DNA of 22,572 nucleotides from JARIHD01 sp964610985 (GCA_964610985.1 CAZSZJ010000020.1:1-22572); one strand, 5' to 3'. Numbered from the stretch's first letter, positions 13,872-22,470 are shown. The notes: generated by a model from the sequence alone, not told the origin. Made by a program: numbers and translations.

Positions 13872-15908
13872 CTATGCGGCCAAACCCATTCGCTCGAGTA
13901 GCGCTTTGGAATTAAACGGCCTGCCAAGGAATCTTTTCATCAACACTTCGGGGTCCTTTTCGTCACCTTGAGCTAATAATTCGTCGCGGTAATCTCTTCC
14001 GGTATCGGCATTGAGTATTCCTTCCCGTTTAAAGCGGCTAAACAGGTCAGCTTCGATCGCCTCGGCCCAGGGATAGCCATGCACACTTGAGGCATAGGCT
14101 CCGGCAAAAGGATGTCCAAAGGTATTCATGCTGTTGTCATATTCTGCGACAGGGGCTGGTATGAAGCGCTGTTTGATGCGGCGTGCAACTTGGTTGGGGG
14201 TGCCGTCCTTTTGCGAGTCATACTCTTTTGAGTGCAGATAGAGGTCGACACTGCTCAGGTACAACATCCAAAGCATCTTGGAAGCCACCCGGAAGTTTCG
14301 CTCCCTCTGCATGTTTTGCAGGAACTCCGGCGGCAAGGATTCTCCTGTTTTGTAATGCTTGGCCAGACCGGCAAGGATCTCTGGTTGCCATGGCCAGTTT
14401 TCCATTATCTGGGAAGGCGCTTCTATGAAGTCCCATTTGCTCCAAGAACTGTGTTGGCTACGTAACTCCGTTTTGCTCAGAGAGGAGTGCATAACGTGAC
14501 CGAATTCGTGCCACATACTGATTACGTTGTTAAAGCTGAGTAGCGAGGGTTTGTCTTTTGTGGGCCGGGGAAAGCTTGCATGTACAAAAGCGAAATGCGG
14601 CTCGTCGGTCTTGCCGCCTGAACGGTCGGCAACATACGCCGGTTTCATCCATGCGTCTGAGCGTTTTCCCTTGCGGGCCAGCCAGTCGCACCACACGGTG
14701 CTAATGTGATTTCCCTGCTCGTCAATTATGTCATATGCTTTGACGTCCTCGTGCCAGACCGGCTGCGATGAGGGGCGGAATGTTACGCCGTAGAGCGTTC
14801 CCATGGTAGCGAACAGTTGCTCCTGTACATGCTCCAAGGGAAAATATTCGCTAACGTTGATCGTTTCGTCTCCTGTCAGTTCTTTCTTGAGCTGGTCAGC
14901 GTAAAAAAGATCGTTGCCACTGTCGAAGTCTATAATGTCGGGTTGGTATGGTTTGCCCGTGGTTTTCTCTATAAACGCAGTCAGTTCGGCGGTTTCGCGG
15001 TGCATACCAGGCAGACACAGGCTGGTCAATTCTTCTACGAAATTCCGGGCATTTTCTTCGGTCTTTACCATCCTGGTCTCTGTAACATACTCAGCAAAGG
15101 AAGTGCGGCCAAGCAGCTGTGCCATTTCCTTGCGGAGGGCTAGGATTTCAGTCGCTACCGATTCATTTTCCGGAGCGAGCGTCCGCATGAGTTTGTGCAT
15201 GCTGCGGCGAATCTTTTCTGACTTGCAGCCGACCGCAATGGCCCAATAGCTTGGCGTGTCGAGAGTAACGGCATAGCCCTCTAGGCCACGGCTGGTGGCT
15301 TCGTCTTTCCATGTGTCAATTTTGGCACTATCAACCCCTTCCAGGTCAGCGACGGACTGAACCGGCAGATAAGCCTGTTCCTCGGCTTCCGTCATGTTTT
15401 GTCTGTACAAGGTCTGCAACTCGGCCAAACTGGCTTTTATTTCTTTGAGGCGTTCCTTTGTCTGTGGGTCTGCATTGACGCCATTTCGTTCAAAACTGGC
15501 AATCTCATGCTTCAGGGATCGTTTTTGGGCCTCGGTCAGATCGAGCTCGGGTGCTCTTTGCTGGACGTGTTTGACGGCTTCGTAGAGTTCTGTGTCCTGC
15601 TCAAGCCTGGTCGCAAAACTTACCGTCTGTGCCGATGCCAGATTCTCCGCATCTCGCCATTCGCTGCCAAGTGTGTTAGATAAATGTCTTGCCACCGTAT
15701 ATATGAGATCAAGTTCCTCTGCGGCGTCTTGCATAGCCAACACCGTGTTGTCGTACCCTCGTTCCTCATGTGGTATGGCAGCAATATCGGCGATTCTTTG
15801 TTCGGCTAACGACGAGGCCACGGCTAGGGCTGCCGGTACGTCATTAGGGTCATAGCTTCCGAAATGTAATTCGTTGACAGGGTGTAGTAGACTGTTTGTT
15901 TCTGACAC
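13872..15908 (-). CDS. M3-family zinc metallopeptidase (oligopeptidase A / PrlC-like)
   Basis: This is a 678-residue cytoplasmic oligopeptidase with no signal peptide. The zinc motif HEFGH is at 467-471, and the third ligand is Glu496 in FIEAPSQ. The N-terminal helical domain fits the M3 fold, and FGHPFAGAYASSVHGYPWA near the C-terminus supplies the family's substrate-binding His/Tyr residues. Length and layout match the PrlC/OpdA branch rather than PepF. It should degrade short peptides, useful in an organism that probably lives on imported amino acids. The start is GTG at 15908, chosen because AGGAG (15918-15914) lies five bases upstream. A possible -10 TACGAT lies about 30 bases further up. 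It is transcribed in the same direction as gltX, 72 bp after that gene. Confidence 0.94.
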   Translation of the reverse strand: MSETNSLLHPVNELHFGSYDPNDVPAALAVASSLAEQRIADIAAIPHEERGYDNTVLAMQDAAEELDLIYTVARHLSNTLGSEWRDAENLASAQTVSFATRLEQDTELYEAVKHVQQRAPELDLTEAQKRSLKHEIASFERNGVNADPQTKERLKEIKASLAELQTLYRQNMTEAEEQAYLPVQSVADLEGVDSAKIDTWKDEATSRGLEGYAVTLDTPSYWAIAVGCKSEKIRRSMHKLMRTLAPENESVATEILALRKEMAQLLGRTSFAEYVTETRMVKTEENARNFVEELTSLCLPGMHRETAELTAFIEKTTGKPYQPDIIDFDSGNDLFYADQLKKELTGDETINVSEYFPLEHVQEQLFATMGTLYGVTFRPSSQPVWHEDVKAYDIIDEQGNHISTVWCDWLARKGKRSDAWMKPAYVADRSGGKTDEPHFAFVHASFPRPTKDKPSLLSFNNVISMWHEFGHVMHSSLSKTELRSQHSSWSKWDFIEAPSQIMENWPWQPEILAGLAKHYKTGESLPPEFLQNMQRERNFRVASKMLWMLYLSSVDLYLHSKEYDSQKDGTPNQVARRIKQRFIPAPVAEYDNSMNTFGHPFAGAYASSVHGYPWAEAIEADLFSRFKREGILNADTGRDYRDELLAQGDEKDPEVLMKRFLGRPFNSKALLERMGLAA

Positions 15909-15980
15909 GGCATCTCCTCATGAAAAACTGATCGGACTATCGTACAAGTTCCGATTTAATTTTTTCTTAATTACCGCAAA

Positions 15981-17408
15981 TTATAGCGATGCGAGCATGG
16001 CGTCGATGCGGCGCAGGCTGGTTTCTTTGCCGAGTACGGCGAGGGACTCGGCGAGTCCTGGGCTGGCTGGAGCTTGGGTGGTGGCAATGCGAACCAGACT
16101 GAACAGAACCGCTGGTTTTTGACCGGTGGTTTCCAATAGGTCGTTTAAACGCTCGGTAAGGTCAATAAGAGTAAAATCGCTTTGCTCTAAAGAGTTGAGC
16201 GCGGTTTGTAGCAGGCTTTTTACCTCCGCTGGTTCTATTTTTTTGAGCTGCTTATGACTGCTTATGAGTGCCGGGTCGACGGGCAGATCTGTAAAGAAAA
16301 AGCGCGTCAGCTGTGGTACTTCGGCAAAGTATTTGAGGCGTTCCTGGATAAGACCGAGGACGGCCTTGCGGTAATCTTCGGAAAAAAGGTCGGCCTCGCT
16401 GGGTAGATACTTCTGGGCATGGGCATATAAATCATCGGCGTTTAACTGGCGTATGTAGTGGCCGTTAATCCAGGTCAAACGCTGTTCGTCGAACCGTGCC
16501 CCGCTCCGCTGTACGTGGTCAAGCGAGAATTTTTGCACGAGTTCATCCACGCTAAAGATTTCCTGGGTGGTGCCGTCGTTCCAGCCGAGGGTGGCAATAA
16601 AACTTACCAGCGCTTCGGGCAAAAAACCGTCACGCACGTAGTCCAACACGTCTTTTGCGCCGTCACGTTTGCTGAGTTTTTTGTTGCCATCTGGTCCCAT
16701 AATGTGCGGCACCGTGCCTATGGTTGGCCGTTCAATGCCAAGTGCTTCATATAGGTTGAGGTAGTTTGGCATGCTGGCAATGAATTCCTGGCCGCGAATA
16801 ATGTGGGTGATTTCCATTTCGGCATCGTCGACGATGTGGGCAAAGTTGTAGGTTGGATAGCCGTCGGACTTAATAAGGATCAAGTCGTCGATGACTTCTG
16901 GGCCGGTATGCAGGTCGCCCATGACCGCGTCGTGCCATTTGTAGGGTTTGGGATCGGATTTAAAGCGCAGCGGCATGGTGCCATCCCAAACGGGTGGGTT
17001 TTCGGGCCGATGATTACGGTAGAGGAACGGTTTTTTGGTCGCACGAGCCTCATCACGAAACGCTTGCACTTCTTCGGCGGTATATGGGTCGGCGTAGGCG
17101 CGACCGGCATCAATGAGCTTTTGTGCCCAAGTCTTATAGCTTTCCAGACGCTCGCTTTGAGCATACGGCGCAAATGGTCCGCCAATGTCGGGGCCTTCGT
17201 CGTATTCCAGGCCGAGCGTTTTCAGGCTTTTGATCAGATGATCGCGTGCGCCTTCGACCTCGCGTTTTTTATCGGTATCTTCGAAGCGCAGCACAAACTG
17301 CCCCTTGCTCTGCCGCGCCAAAAGCCAGGCAAAAAGCGCAGTACGAATACCGCCAACATGTAAATATCCCGTTGGACTGGGTGCAAAACGCGTTCGAATT
17401 GTTTTCAT
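15981..17408 (-). CDS. gltX: Glutamyl-tRNA synthetase
   Basis: This is a 475-residue class I aminoacyl-tRNA synthetase. FAPSPTGYLHVGGIRTAL (8-25) carries the HIGH-type signature as HVGG, LRFEDTD follows, and the KMSKS loop is KLSKR (244-248). It charges tRNA-Glu with glutamate; whether it also charges tRNA-Gln cannot be read by eye. No zinc-binding Cys cluster is seen in the connective region. The ATG at 17408 is preferred over one seven codons upstream because KTIRTRFAPSP is the usual beginning and because TATAAT ends seven bases before it, implying a leaderless mRNA for this housekeeping gene. Confidence 0.97.
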   Translation of the reverse strand: MKTIRTRFAPSPTGYLHVGGIRTALFAWLLARQSKGQFVLRFEDTDKKREVEGARDHLIKSLKTLGLEYDEGPDIGGPFAPYAQSERLESYKTWAQKLIDAGRAYADPYTAEEVQAFRDEARATKKPFLYRNHRPENPPVWDGTMPLRFKSDPKPYKWHDAVMGDLHTGPEVIDDLILIKSDGYPTYNFAHIVDDAEMEITHIIRGQEFIASMPNYLNLYEALGIERPTIGTVPHIMGPDGNKKLSKRDGAKDVLDYVRDGFLPEALVSFIATLGWNDGTTQEIFSVDELVQKFSLDHVQRSGARFDEQRLTWINGHYIRQLNADDLYAHAQKYLPSEADLFSEDYRKAVLGLIQERLKYFAEVPQLTRFFFTDLPVDPALISSHKQLKKIEPAEVKSLLQTALNSLEQSDFTLIDLTERLNDLLETTGQKPAVLFSLVRIATTQAPASPGLAESLAVLGKETSLRRIDAMLASL

Positions 17409-17421
17409 CTCACGTATTATA
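17409..17421 (-). promoter_or_regulatory. -10 element, leaderless start of gltX
   Basis: A perfect TATAAT on the minus strand (17421-17416) lies seven bases before the gltX ATG at 17408. The best -35 at 17-bp spacing is a poor TGTTCA. There is no Shine-Dalgarno site before the ATG. Confidence 0.6.
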
Positions 17422-17450
17422 CCTAACACTTTGGCAGATGAACAGAGGTG

Positions 17451-18809
17451 TTACATGCTCGTGGCAAGCTCGACGAGCTCGTTGGTATCAAGCGCCGCAT
17501 TGCCACTCACCTGATAATGCACGCCACCGTTAACCCAAGTTGCGTTGGACTTGTCAAAGATATAAATAGTGCGTCCCTTGCTTTGGACTGTCTGCGTCGG
17601 TTGTCCGCGTTCGGCGGTAGTTTGATCCAGGAGCGTTGTACTGTTCCAGTCGGAAGCTTCTTGTGTGATGGTATAAATGCTTTCTCCCGAGCGGAAGTTT
17701 ATGGCTACCCTGCCCTCACTGCTTTCGATGCCGCCATCACGCGCAAAGCCCGTCGGCTTGTAAGAAGGCATGCTGGCATGAATACCTGCGCGCATAGAGG
17801 CAACGCGCAGTTCGATATTGGACAGGTTAAGGTAGCCGACAAATCCGGCGATTAATAGAAACGCCCCAAATCCGGCGAATACGTTAATGGCACGCCTATG
17901 GGCATTGGTGTGGCGCTTGGCATGCCGCGGAGTGGTTTGCTCATGGCTGGTGGCGTGCGCCAAAGCGGCTTCGAAGATGTCTCCGGCGGATTGTTTTTGC
18001 TGGACTGTCTGGGGCTCGATGGGTGCGGTGACCCGTATTGCGGCAGCGGGTGCGGTAATGGTGGGTTTGGCTGGAGCGCGAGTAATAACTGGTCGTGTAC
18101 TAAAGTCACTGCGGCGAGGGGTGGGCTGCTGCTGGACGACAGGCACGGCTGCGGTAACGACCTGGGTTGCGCGTTCTTGGCTGAAACGGTGGATATGATG
18201 ACTTTTTGCAACGCGGCGCGAACGCACAAGGCGTATGGGATTGACCTGAGTAACCGACATCTTCTTTTCGAGTGGTTTGGCAATGGTGCCCTTGGGTGCG
18301 GCCATGACCTCAGATGGCGCGGTAGTTTTGATGGCGGGCTTGATGACCGTTTCGGGTTTTTTGACCACACGCCGCATAAGTGTCTTTGGCTTTTCGGGGT
18401 GATGCGGTTTGGTCGACATACCGGGACGACGCTGTACATCCATATGTTTGTGGAGCGCTCCGGTGTGCGGTTTTGCTGTGTGCTGCAGCGTGGGTTTTGC
18501 CGCAATCGGCTGCACCGTTTTGTGTTGCTGTACGGTGGTAGGTCGGACAAATCCATCAATCGTACGTCCACGCTGCGACGTTGTAGGATGGGCAGTGGGC
18601 ACGGCTTTAACACGGCTCTCGCCCAGCAAAGCGCCAGTAACGGCGTCGTACGTTTTGCCATTCAATTCGATAATGTTTTTTTGCCCCACGTGTTCTTGTA
18701 GTCCCTCTTCGCTGGAAAATATGTATTCACTAACTAAAGCGTAAGTTATATGTATCTTAACGCGCGCTGGGTCGAACTTCAAGAGATATTTTTTGCCCCT
18801 ATGCTGCAC
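17451..18809 (-). CDS. Single-span membrane protein with a long basic, low-complexity cytoplasmic region
   Basis: The protein has 452 residues. A short folded N-terminal part (1-65, with ELNGKTYDAVTGALLGE) is followed by about 240 residues rich in Lys, Arg, His, Pro, Thr and Gln. A membrane span lies at about 310-328. The outer C-terminal domain (about 335-452) includes GRTIYIFDKSNATWVNGGVHYQVSG...DTNELVELATSM, resembling DUF4367-type domains found in anti-sigma and cell-envelope proteins. That likeness is by eye. The disordered basic region could contact nucleic acid or membrane. The GTG at 18809 is used as the start because the frame reads as protein from there and a divergent promoter lies just upstream. 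Function unknown. Confidence 0.75.
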   Translation of the reverse strand: MQHRGKKYLLKFDPARVKIHITYALVSEYIFSSEEGLQEHVGQKNIIELNGKTYDAVTGALLGESRVKAVPTAHPTTSQRGRTIDGFVRPTTVQQHKTVQPIAAKPTLQHTAKPHTGALHKHMDVQRRPGMSTKPHHPEKPKTLMRRVVKKPETVIKPAIKTTAPSEVMAAPKGTIAKPLEKKMSVTQVNPIRLVRSRRVAKSHHIHRFSQERATQVVTAAVPVVQQQPTPRRSDFSTRPVITRAPAKPTITAPAAAIRVTAPIEPQTVQQKQSAGDIFEAALAHATSHEQTTPRHAKRHTNAHRRAINVFAGFGAFLLIAGFVGYLNLSNIELRVASMRAGIHASMPSYKPTGFARDGGIESSEGRVAINFRSGESIYTITQEASDWNSTTLLDQTTAERGQPTQTVQSKGRTIYIFDKSNATWVNGGVHYQVSGNAALDTNELVELATSM

Positions 18810-18840
18810 AAGATGCTTGTCCTATAATAAGACCTGCTCT
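18810..18840. promoter_or_regulatory. Overlapping divergent -10 elements between two membrane-protein genes
   Basis: In a 31-bp gap the plus strand reads TATAAT (18823-18828) and the minus strand reads TATTAT (18830-18825), so one AT-rich block can serve as -10 for both directions. The plus ATG is 12 bases downstream and the minus GTG is 15 bases downstream, giving leaders of roughly 5-9 bases. Neither start has a Shine-Dalgarno site. Confidence 0.55.
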
Positions 18841-20346
18841 ATGGAATTTTTAGATCCCAAAAAACGACGGGCGCACACCATACGCCTCTTCATCGGCTAC
18901 TTCCTGATCGCCACGGCGCTTATTCTGACCACTATCATTCTGCTGTATCAAGCCTACGGATTTGGCCTTAAAAATGGTCAAGTTATTCAAAATGGCCTCA
19001 TTTTTGTATCGTCTACTCCCGCTGCGGCTGATATATATGTGAACGGCCAAAAACGCAGCGAACAGACAAACGTGCGTCTACTAATGCCGGCCGGACAGTA
19101 TACGTTCGAGCTCAAACGTGACGGGTATTTGCCGTGGAAGCGCGCCATTAACATTGAGGGCGGCACGCTTGCACGCTTTGATTATCCGTTGCTGTTTCCT
19201 GTCAAGCTGACGCCAACTACAAAAAAGACTTATGCTGCACAGCCCCGCATGGCTTCGCAAAGTCCCGACCATCGTTGGGTGATGATACAGGGTGCCGTTG
19301 AATATAATCGATTTGATATTTTTGATCTGTCCAAACCCGAAAAAGATCCGGTTATTTTTGATCTGCCTGCCACAGCGACACGCCTGACCAGCGGTAACCA
19401 TTCCTGGAAGGCCTTGGAGTGGTCTAACGACAACAATCACCTGTTGCTGCAACACATAACTGACGACCGCGGTAAGGTGTTGACCGAATATATTTTGATC
19501 GACCGGGGGGCGCCCGAAAAATCACTCAATCTAACCGCTACGCTTGGCATGAATCCTGCCAAATTGCAGCTGCTCGACAAAAAGTTTGATAAATATGTGC
19601 TTTATACGGCAGAAGACAAAAAACTCTATACCGCTACACTCGATACGCCAAAACCGGCTGTAAAAATAGAAAATGTGTTTGCGTTTAAAACTTTCGATGA
19701 CAATAAGTTTCTGTATGTTACCGACGATCCTGCCGCCCAAACCATGGCTGTAAAACTTATGGACGGCGAAAAGACCTACGACATCCGACACGTTGCGCCG
19801 GCAAGCGAATATATGCTGGAGCTCGCGCAGTACGATGACAATTGGTATGTAGTGGCTGGCTCACCCGCCGAAAGTCGCACCTACGTGTTTAAAAATCCGG
19901 TCGACGCCCTGAATGCACAACCCTCGCAGCCGCTGGTGCCTGTTCGAGTCCTTAAAACGATCAACCCGACGTACGTTTCGTTTTCCGATAATACGCGGTT
20001 TATTATGGTACAAAACGGTCAGCAATTTGCTGTGTACGATGCCGAGAGCGATAAGGGCTATGCCTATAGCGTTGAAGCACCCATGGACGCGCCCCAGCAG
20101 CATGCCGAATGGATTGATGGCCATCACCTGTCGTTTGTGAGCGGCGGCAAGGCCTATGTGTTTGACTATGACAACACTAACCCTGCAATGCTGGCAGCGT
20201 CCAACGTGGCGTTTAAACCGTTCTTTAAGGCTGATTTTAAACAGCTGTATAATTTGGCAACGCAAACGGTTAAAGCCGCCGACGGTCAAGATATTGTCCA
20301 GTATAATCTGACCGTCACCCCGCTCCGCACGCCGACTGACCTCTAG
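18841..20346 (+). CDS. PEGA-domain membrane protein with a propeller-like C-terminal part
   Basis: The protein has 501 residues. One membrane helix (about 15-37) follows a short basic cytoplasmic tail. A PEGA-type beta domain (about 51-115, FVSSTPAAADIYVNGQKRSEQTNVRL then GQYTFELKRDGYLPWKR) comes next. Residues from about 130 to the end contain repeated strand-rich units (SPDHRWVMIQ, WKALEWSNDNNHLLLQ, YVSFSDNTRFIMVQ) like a WD/TolB-type propeller. PEGA domains are surface carbohydrate- or protein-binding modules, so an extracytoplasmic binding role is likely. The ATG at 18841 is chosen because the longer frame to 18793 crosses the shared promoter. Confidence 0.88.
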   Translation: MEFLDPKKRRAHTIRLFIGYFLIATALILTTIILLYQAYGFGLKNGQVIQNGLIFVSSTPAAADIYVNGQKRSEQTNVRLLMPAGQYTFELKRDGYLPWKRAINIEGGTLARFDYPLLFPVKLTPTTKKTYAAQPRMASQSPDHRWVMIQGAVEYNRFDIFDLSKPEKDPVIFDLPATATRLTSGNHSWKALEWSNDNNHLLLQHITDDRGKVLTEYILIDRGAPEKSLNLTATLGMNPAKLQLLDKKFDKYVLYTAEDKKLYTATLDTPKPAVKIENVFAFKTFDDNKFLYVTDDPAAQTMAVKLMDGEKTYDIRHVAPASEYMLELAQYDDNWYVVAGSPAESRTYVFKNPVDALNAQPSQPLVPVRVLKTINPTYVSFSDNTRFIMVQNGQQFAVYDAESDKGYAYSVEAPMDAPQQHAEWIDGHHLSFVSGGKAYVFDYDNTNPAMLAASNVAFKPFFKADFKQLYNLATQTVKAADGQDIVQYNLTVTPLRTPTDL

Positions 20347-20353
20347 GGCAAGT

Positions 20354-20390
20354 TTGCCGTATACTGGCGGATATGATATAACCAGACATT
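20354..20390 (+). promoter_or_regulatory. Promoter, leaderless start of the 20391 gene
   Basis: TTGCCG (20354-20359), 17-bp spacer, then an extended -10 (TG, one base, TATAAC at 20377-20382). The ATG at 20391 is eight bases after the -10. No Shine-Dalgarno site is present. This is the best-spaced promoter in the window. Confidence 0.65.
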
Positions 20391-20936
20391 ATGCGTGAGA
20401 CCCTACAGCTTTTAACAAAGGAACGACAGCTGTCCCTTATCAATTCGGATGATACCGTTCCTTTTCATGAGGTGCTTGCCGTTGCGGACGCAACAAACAA
20501 AGCGATGCTCGGTTTTAACCCAAAGGTGCACGAGGAAGGCCTAAGGCCGCTGGAGCTTGATTGGCGCGAAATGCCTCTGGTGAACCATGAGCATACGCGT
20601 AATATTATGCTGAGTCTCTTTCTCGATCATTATTTTCAAGGCAAACATGTGCAGGCTGCTCCGCTTGCATGGGTTCTTGCCGGCTATCAATTACTCGAGG
20701 AAACGCCGATGAACTGGGATATAGATTCCGTCCCGACTCCTACCCATGATCTAACGGTTGGCAATGCGTACGCTCCTGGTTTTCGTCAAGGACGTATCCT
20801 TCGCGCTGCCGATCCGCGCATCGCTACGGGCAGCTCCGAGGTGCTTTTTACGACCGTGACGGGACTGGCCGGGTTTGTAGGAGCGGTAGGGCTCCTCCGC
20901 CTTACGCAAACCGAGAAGCTGCACCACGTCCGTTAG
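20391..20936 (+). CDS. Protein of unknown function with a C-terminal hydrophobic segment
   Basis: This is a 181-residue protein that I do not recognise. The first 140 residues are soluble-looking and acidic, with no cysteines. A hydrophobic stretch near the C-terminus (about 149-170, VLFTTVTGLAGFVGAVGLL) followed by a short charged end (TEKLHHVR) suggests a tail-anchored membrane protein with the bulk in the cytoplasm. It has its own well-formed promoter. Its TAG overlaps the TAA of the convergent sortase by four bases (20933-20936). Confidence 0.7.
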   Translation: MRETLQLLTKERQLSLINSDDTVPFHEVLAVADATNKAMLGFNPKVHEEGLRPLELDWREMPLVNHEHTRNIMLSLFLDHYFQGKHVQAAPLAWVLAGYQLLEETPMNWDIDSVPTPTHDLTVGNAYAPGFRQGRILRAADPRIATGSSEVLFTTVTGLAGFVGAVGLLRLTQTEKLHHVR

Positions 20937-22357
20937 AACAGCCAGCGCCAAAACCGTCCTAGGAGTGTTGGACCTTCGCTTGGCAGCGTTGTCGGTGTGC
21001 TTGTATCGGTTGGAACGTTTGGTGCAGTAGCACCTGCTGGGTCCGGGCTGATTTGTTCGCCCAAGACCACAAGACGGTTGGTCGATGTACCGGGCGGATC
21101 GCATGTTATGAGCGCGGCCGTGGCGGTCTTGCCTTCCACTTTATCTAGCACCGAAACTTCGGTGGGCGGCACGACTTTTTTGTCGAAGACGCGGTAGGTG
21201 TAAACGGTTTTGTTGTAGGTCAAAAAGAATGTGTCGCCAGGCTGGAGTTCGTGCAACAGTACAAAGGCGAATTTGTAGCGACCCTTATTGAAGATGTTGT
21301 TGCTGGAATGTCCAAAGACGGCTGCATTGCCCTGCTCTCCTGGTTTGACTGTGGTGGAATAGTGCACCACGCCCCCTTCCAGGCCTTTCTGCACCGCATT
21401 TTCGGCAGTTGTGCCTAGGTCGTAGATGACAGGAATCTGCACATTGATTTTTGGAATAATAACTTCCGGTGTTTCGCTGGCGGCAATGCTATCGTTGCTG
21501 ACGATGATGGGTGTGGCGCTGACGTGGCGGCTGGGCTGGACAAACGGCGCGATAAACATTTCGTTAAAGAAGCCGAAGAGCGCCACAACGAGCACGATAA
21601 CACCGGTTGTAATGCCAAAAACAAGCGAGCGGAAATGCTCTTTGGCTTTGGCCTGAGTCTCGGCGCTGACATTTACCTTTCCCAGGATCTGTTTTTTGAT
21701 TTGGCTACGCGAGCGGCGTTCTTTGCGAGCGGCGTAGTCGGTTTTTGGTAAGTGCTCGCTTACGACGGCACGCGGCGCACCTGGCGTGCGGAATGACGGA
21801 CTGATAACGCTGGGCAAATCGGTAGGTGTGCCGGGTTTTGCTGGCTCTTGCTGGGCGGCCTGCAAAGCAAACTGCGTATAGGCTGATGGCTGCCGCGAGT
21901 TCTGAGTATAAAATTCGCGCCAGACGTCGTGTTTTTCGTGGTCAGGAAGGCTGATGTAGTAGTTGTGCCACTCGGTCTGAATGTGTGCCAGGGGTTTGCC
22001 GGATGTGGTGAGGGCTTGCATGAACTGCTGATGTTTGGATATGGAGGGCGGGGTCGGTACGGCCGGGGCTGAGGTTGTGGCAGTGGGCGGCTCGACCGTG
22101 GCCTCGGGTTCGTCGTTGTATAATGCAGCCACCTTGCGCCGTATCAGTTCGACTGCTGCTTGACTGCTGGTCTTTTCGGAGGGCATGGCCAGGGGTAACT
22201 GGCTAATCACAGGCGTGTACTGCGCGGGTTTGAGATCCTTTGAAACAGGCTGGAGTGTCCGGCCCTTGCGGTGCTGAAAAACATACCCGTCGTCGTTTTT
22301 GACGGGCTTTTTGTCTTCATCGTTGCCTTTTTGATCAAATAAAGGATTAACTAACAC
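20933..22357 (-). CDS. Second sortase, with long cytoplasmic N-terminal region and C-terminal tail
   Basis: The protein has 474 residues. A cytoplasmic region of about 245 residues contains a Pro/Thr-rich stretch (85-105), a Trp-rich helical segment (IQTEWHNYYISL...WREFY, 126-150) and a basic patch before the membrane span (about 245-265). The sortase fold covers about 298-437. Its triad is His350 (AVFGHSS), Cys419 (ALITCDPP) and Arg428 (TNRLVVLGEQ), closer to class D/E enzymes than the class F-like one at 6093. A 37-residue Pro/Thr tail ending in WRWLF follows. No substrate gene is adjacent. The start is GTG at 22357, five bases after TATAAC. Convergent with the 20391 gene. Confidence 0.9.
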   Translation of the reverse strand: MLVNPLFDQKGNDEDKKPVKNDDGYVFQHRKGRTLQPVSKDLKPAQYTPVISQLPLAMPSEKTSSQAAVELIRRKVAALYNDEPEATVEPPTATTSAPAVPTPPSISKHQQFMQALTTSGKPLAHIQTEWHNYYISLPDHEKHDVWREFYTQNSRQPSAYTQFALQAAQQEPAKPGTPTDLPSVISPSFRTPGAPRAVVSEHLPKTDYAARKERRSRSQIKKQILGKVNVSAETQAKAKEHFRSLVFGITTGVIVLVVALFGFFNEMFIAPFVQPSRHVSATPIIVSNDSIAASETPEVIIPKINVQIPVIYDLGTTAENAVQKGLEGGVVHYSTTVKPGEQGNAAVFGHSSNNIFNKGRYKFAFVLLHELQPGDTFFLTYNKTVYTYRVFDKKVVPPTEVSVLDKVEGKTATAALITCDPPGTSTNRLVVLGEQISPDPAGATAPNVPTDTSTPTTLPSEGPTLLGRFWRWLF

Positions 22358-22404
22358 GTGTCGTTATACTTATGCTCGCTTTCTCGTACTGATTATAGTA
22401 CAAT
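22358..22404. promoter_or_regulatory. Promoter region between the second sortase and tRNA-Leu
   Basis: For the minus strand, TATAAC (22368-22363) lies five bases before the GTG start, and a perfect TATAAT (22397-22392) lies further up. For the plus strand, TACAAT (22399-22404) could drive tRNA-Leu with a 5' leader of about 60 bases. The two far elements sit inside GTACT-N6-AGTAC (22386-22401), so divergent -10s again lie side by side. Downstream, 22439-22457 can form a weak GCACC/GGTGC hairpin. Confidence 0.4.
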
Positions 22405-22470
22405 GTTCTCTTGATAGCAGCCCCTAAAGGGCAGCCAGCGCACCATTTTACCGGTGCTTTATCATTACTA

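Noticed and set aside
16803..18701. Long plus-strand frames opposite gltX (16803-17363) and opposite the basic membrane protein (17898-18701)
   Set aside because: They lie wholly antisense to well-supported genes, have no ribosome site or -10, and reflect codon bias of the true strand.
22439..22466. Terminator GCACC/GGTGC upstream of tRNA-Leu
   Set aside because: Only a five-base stem and a broken T-run; too weak to list alone.
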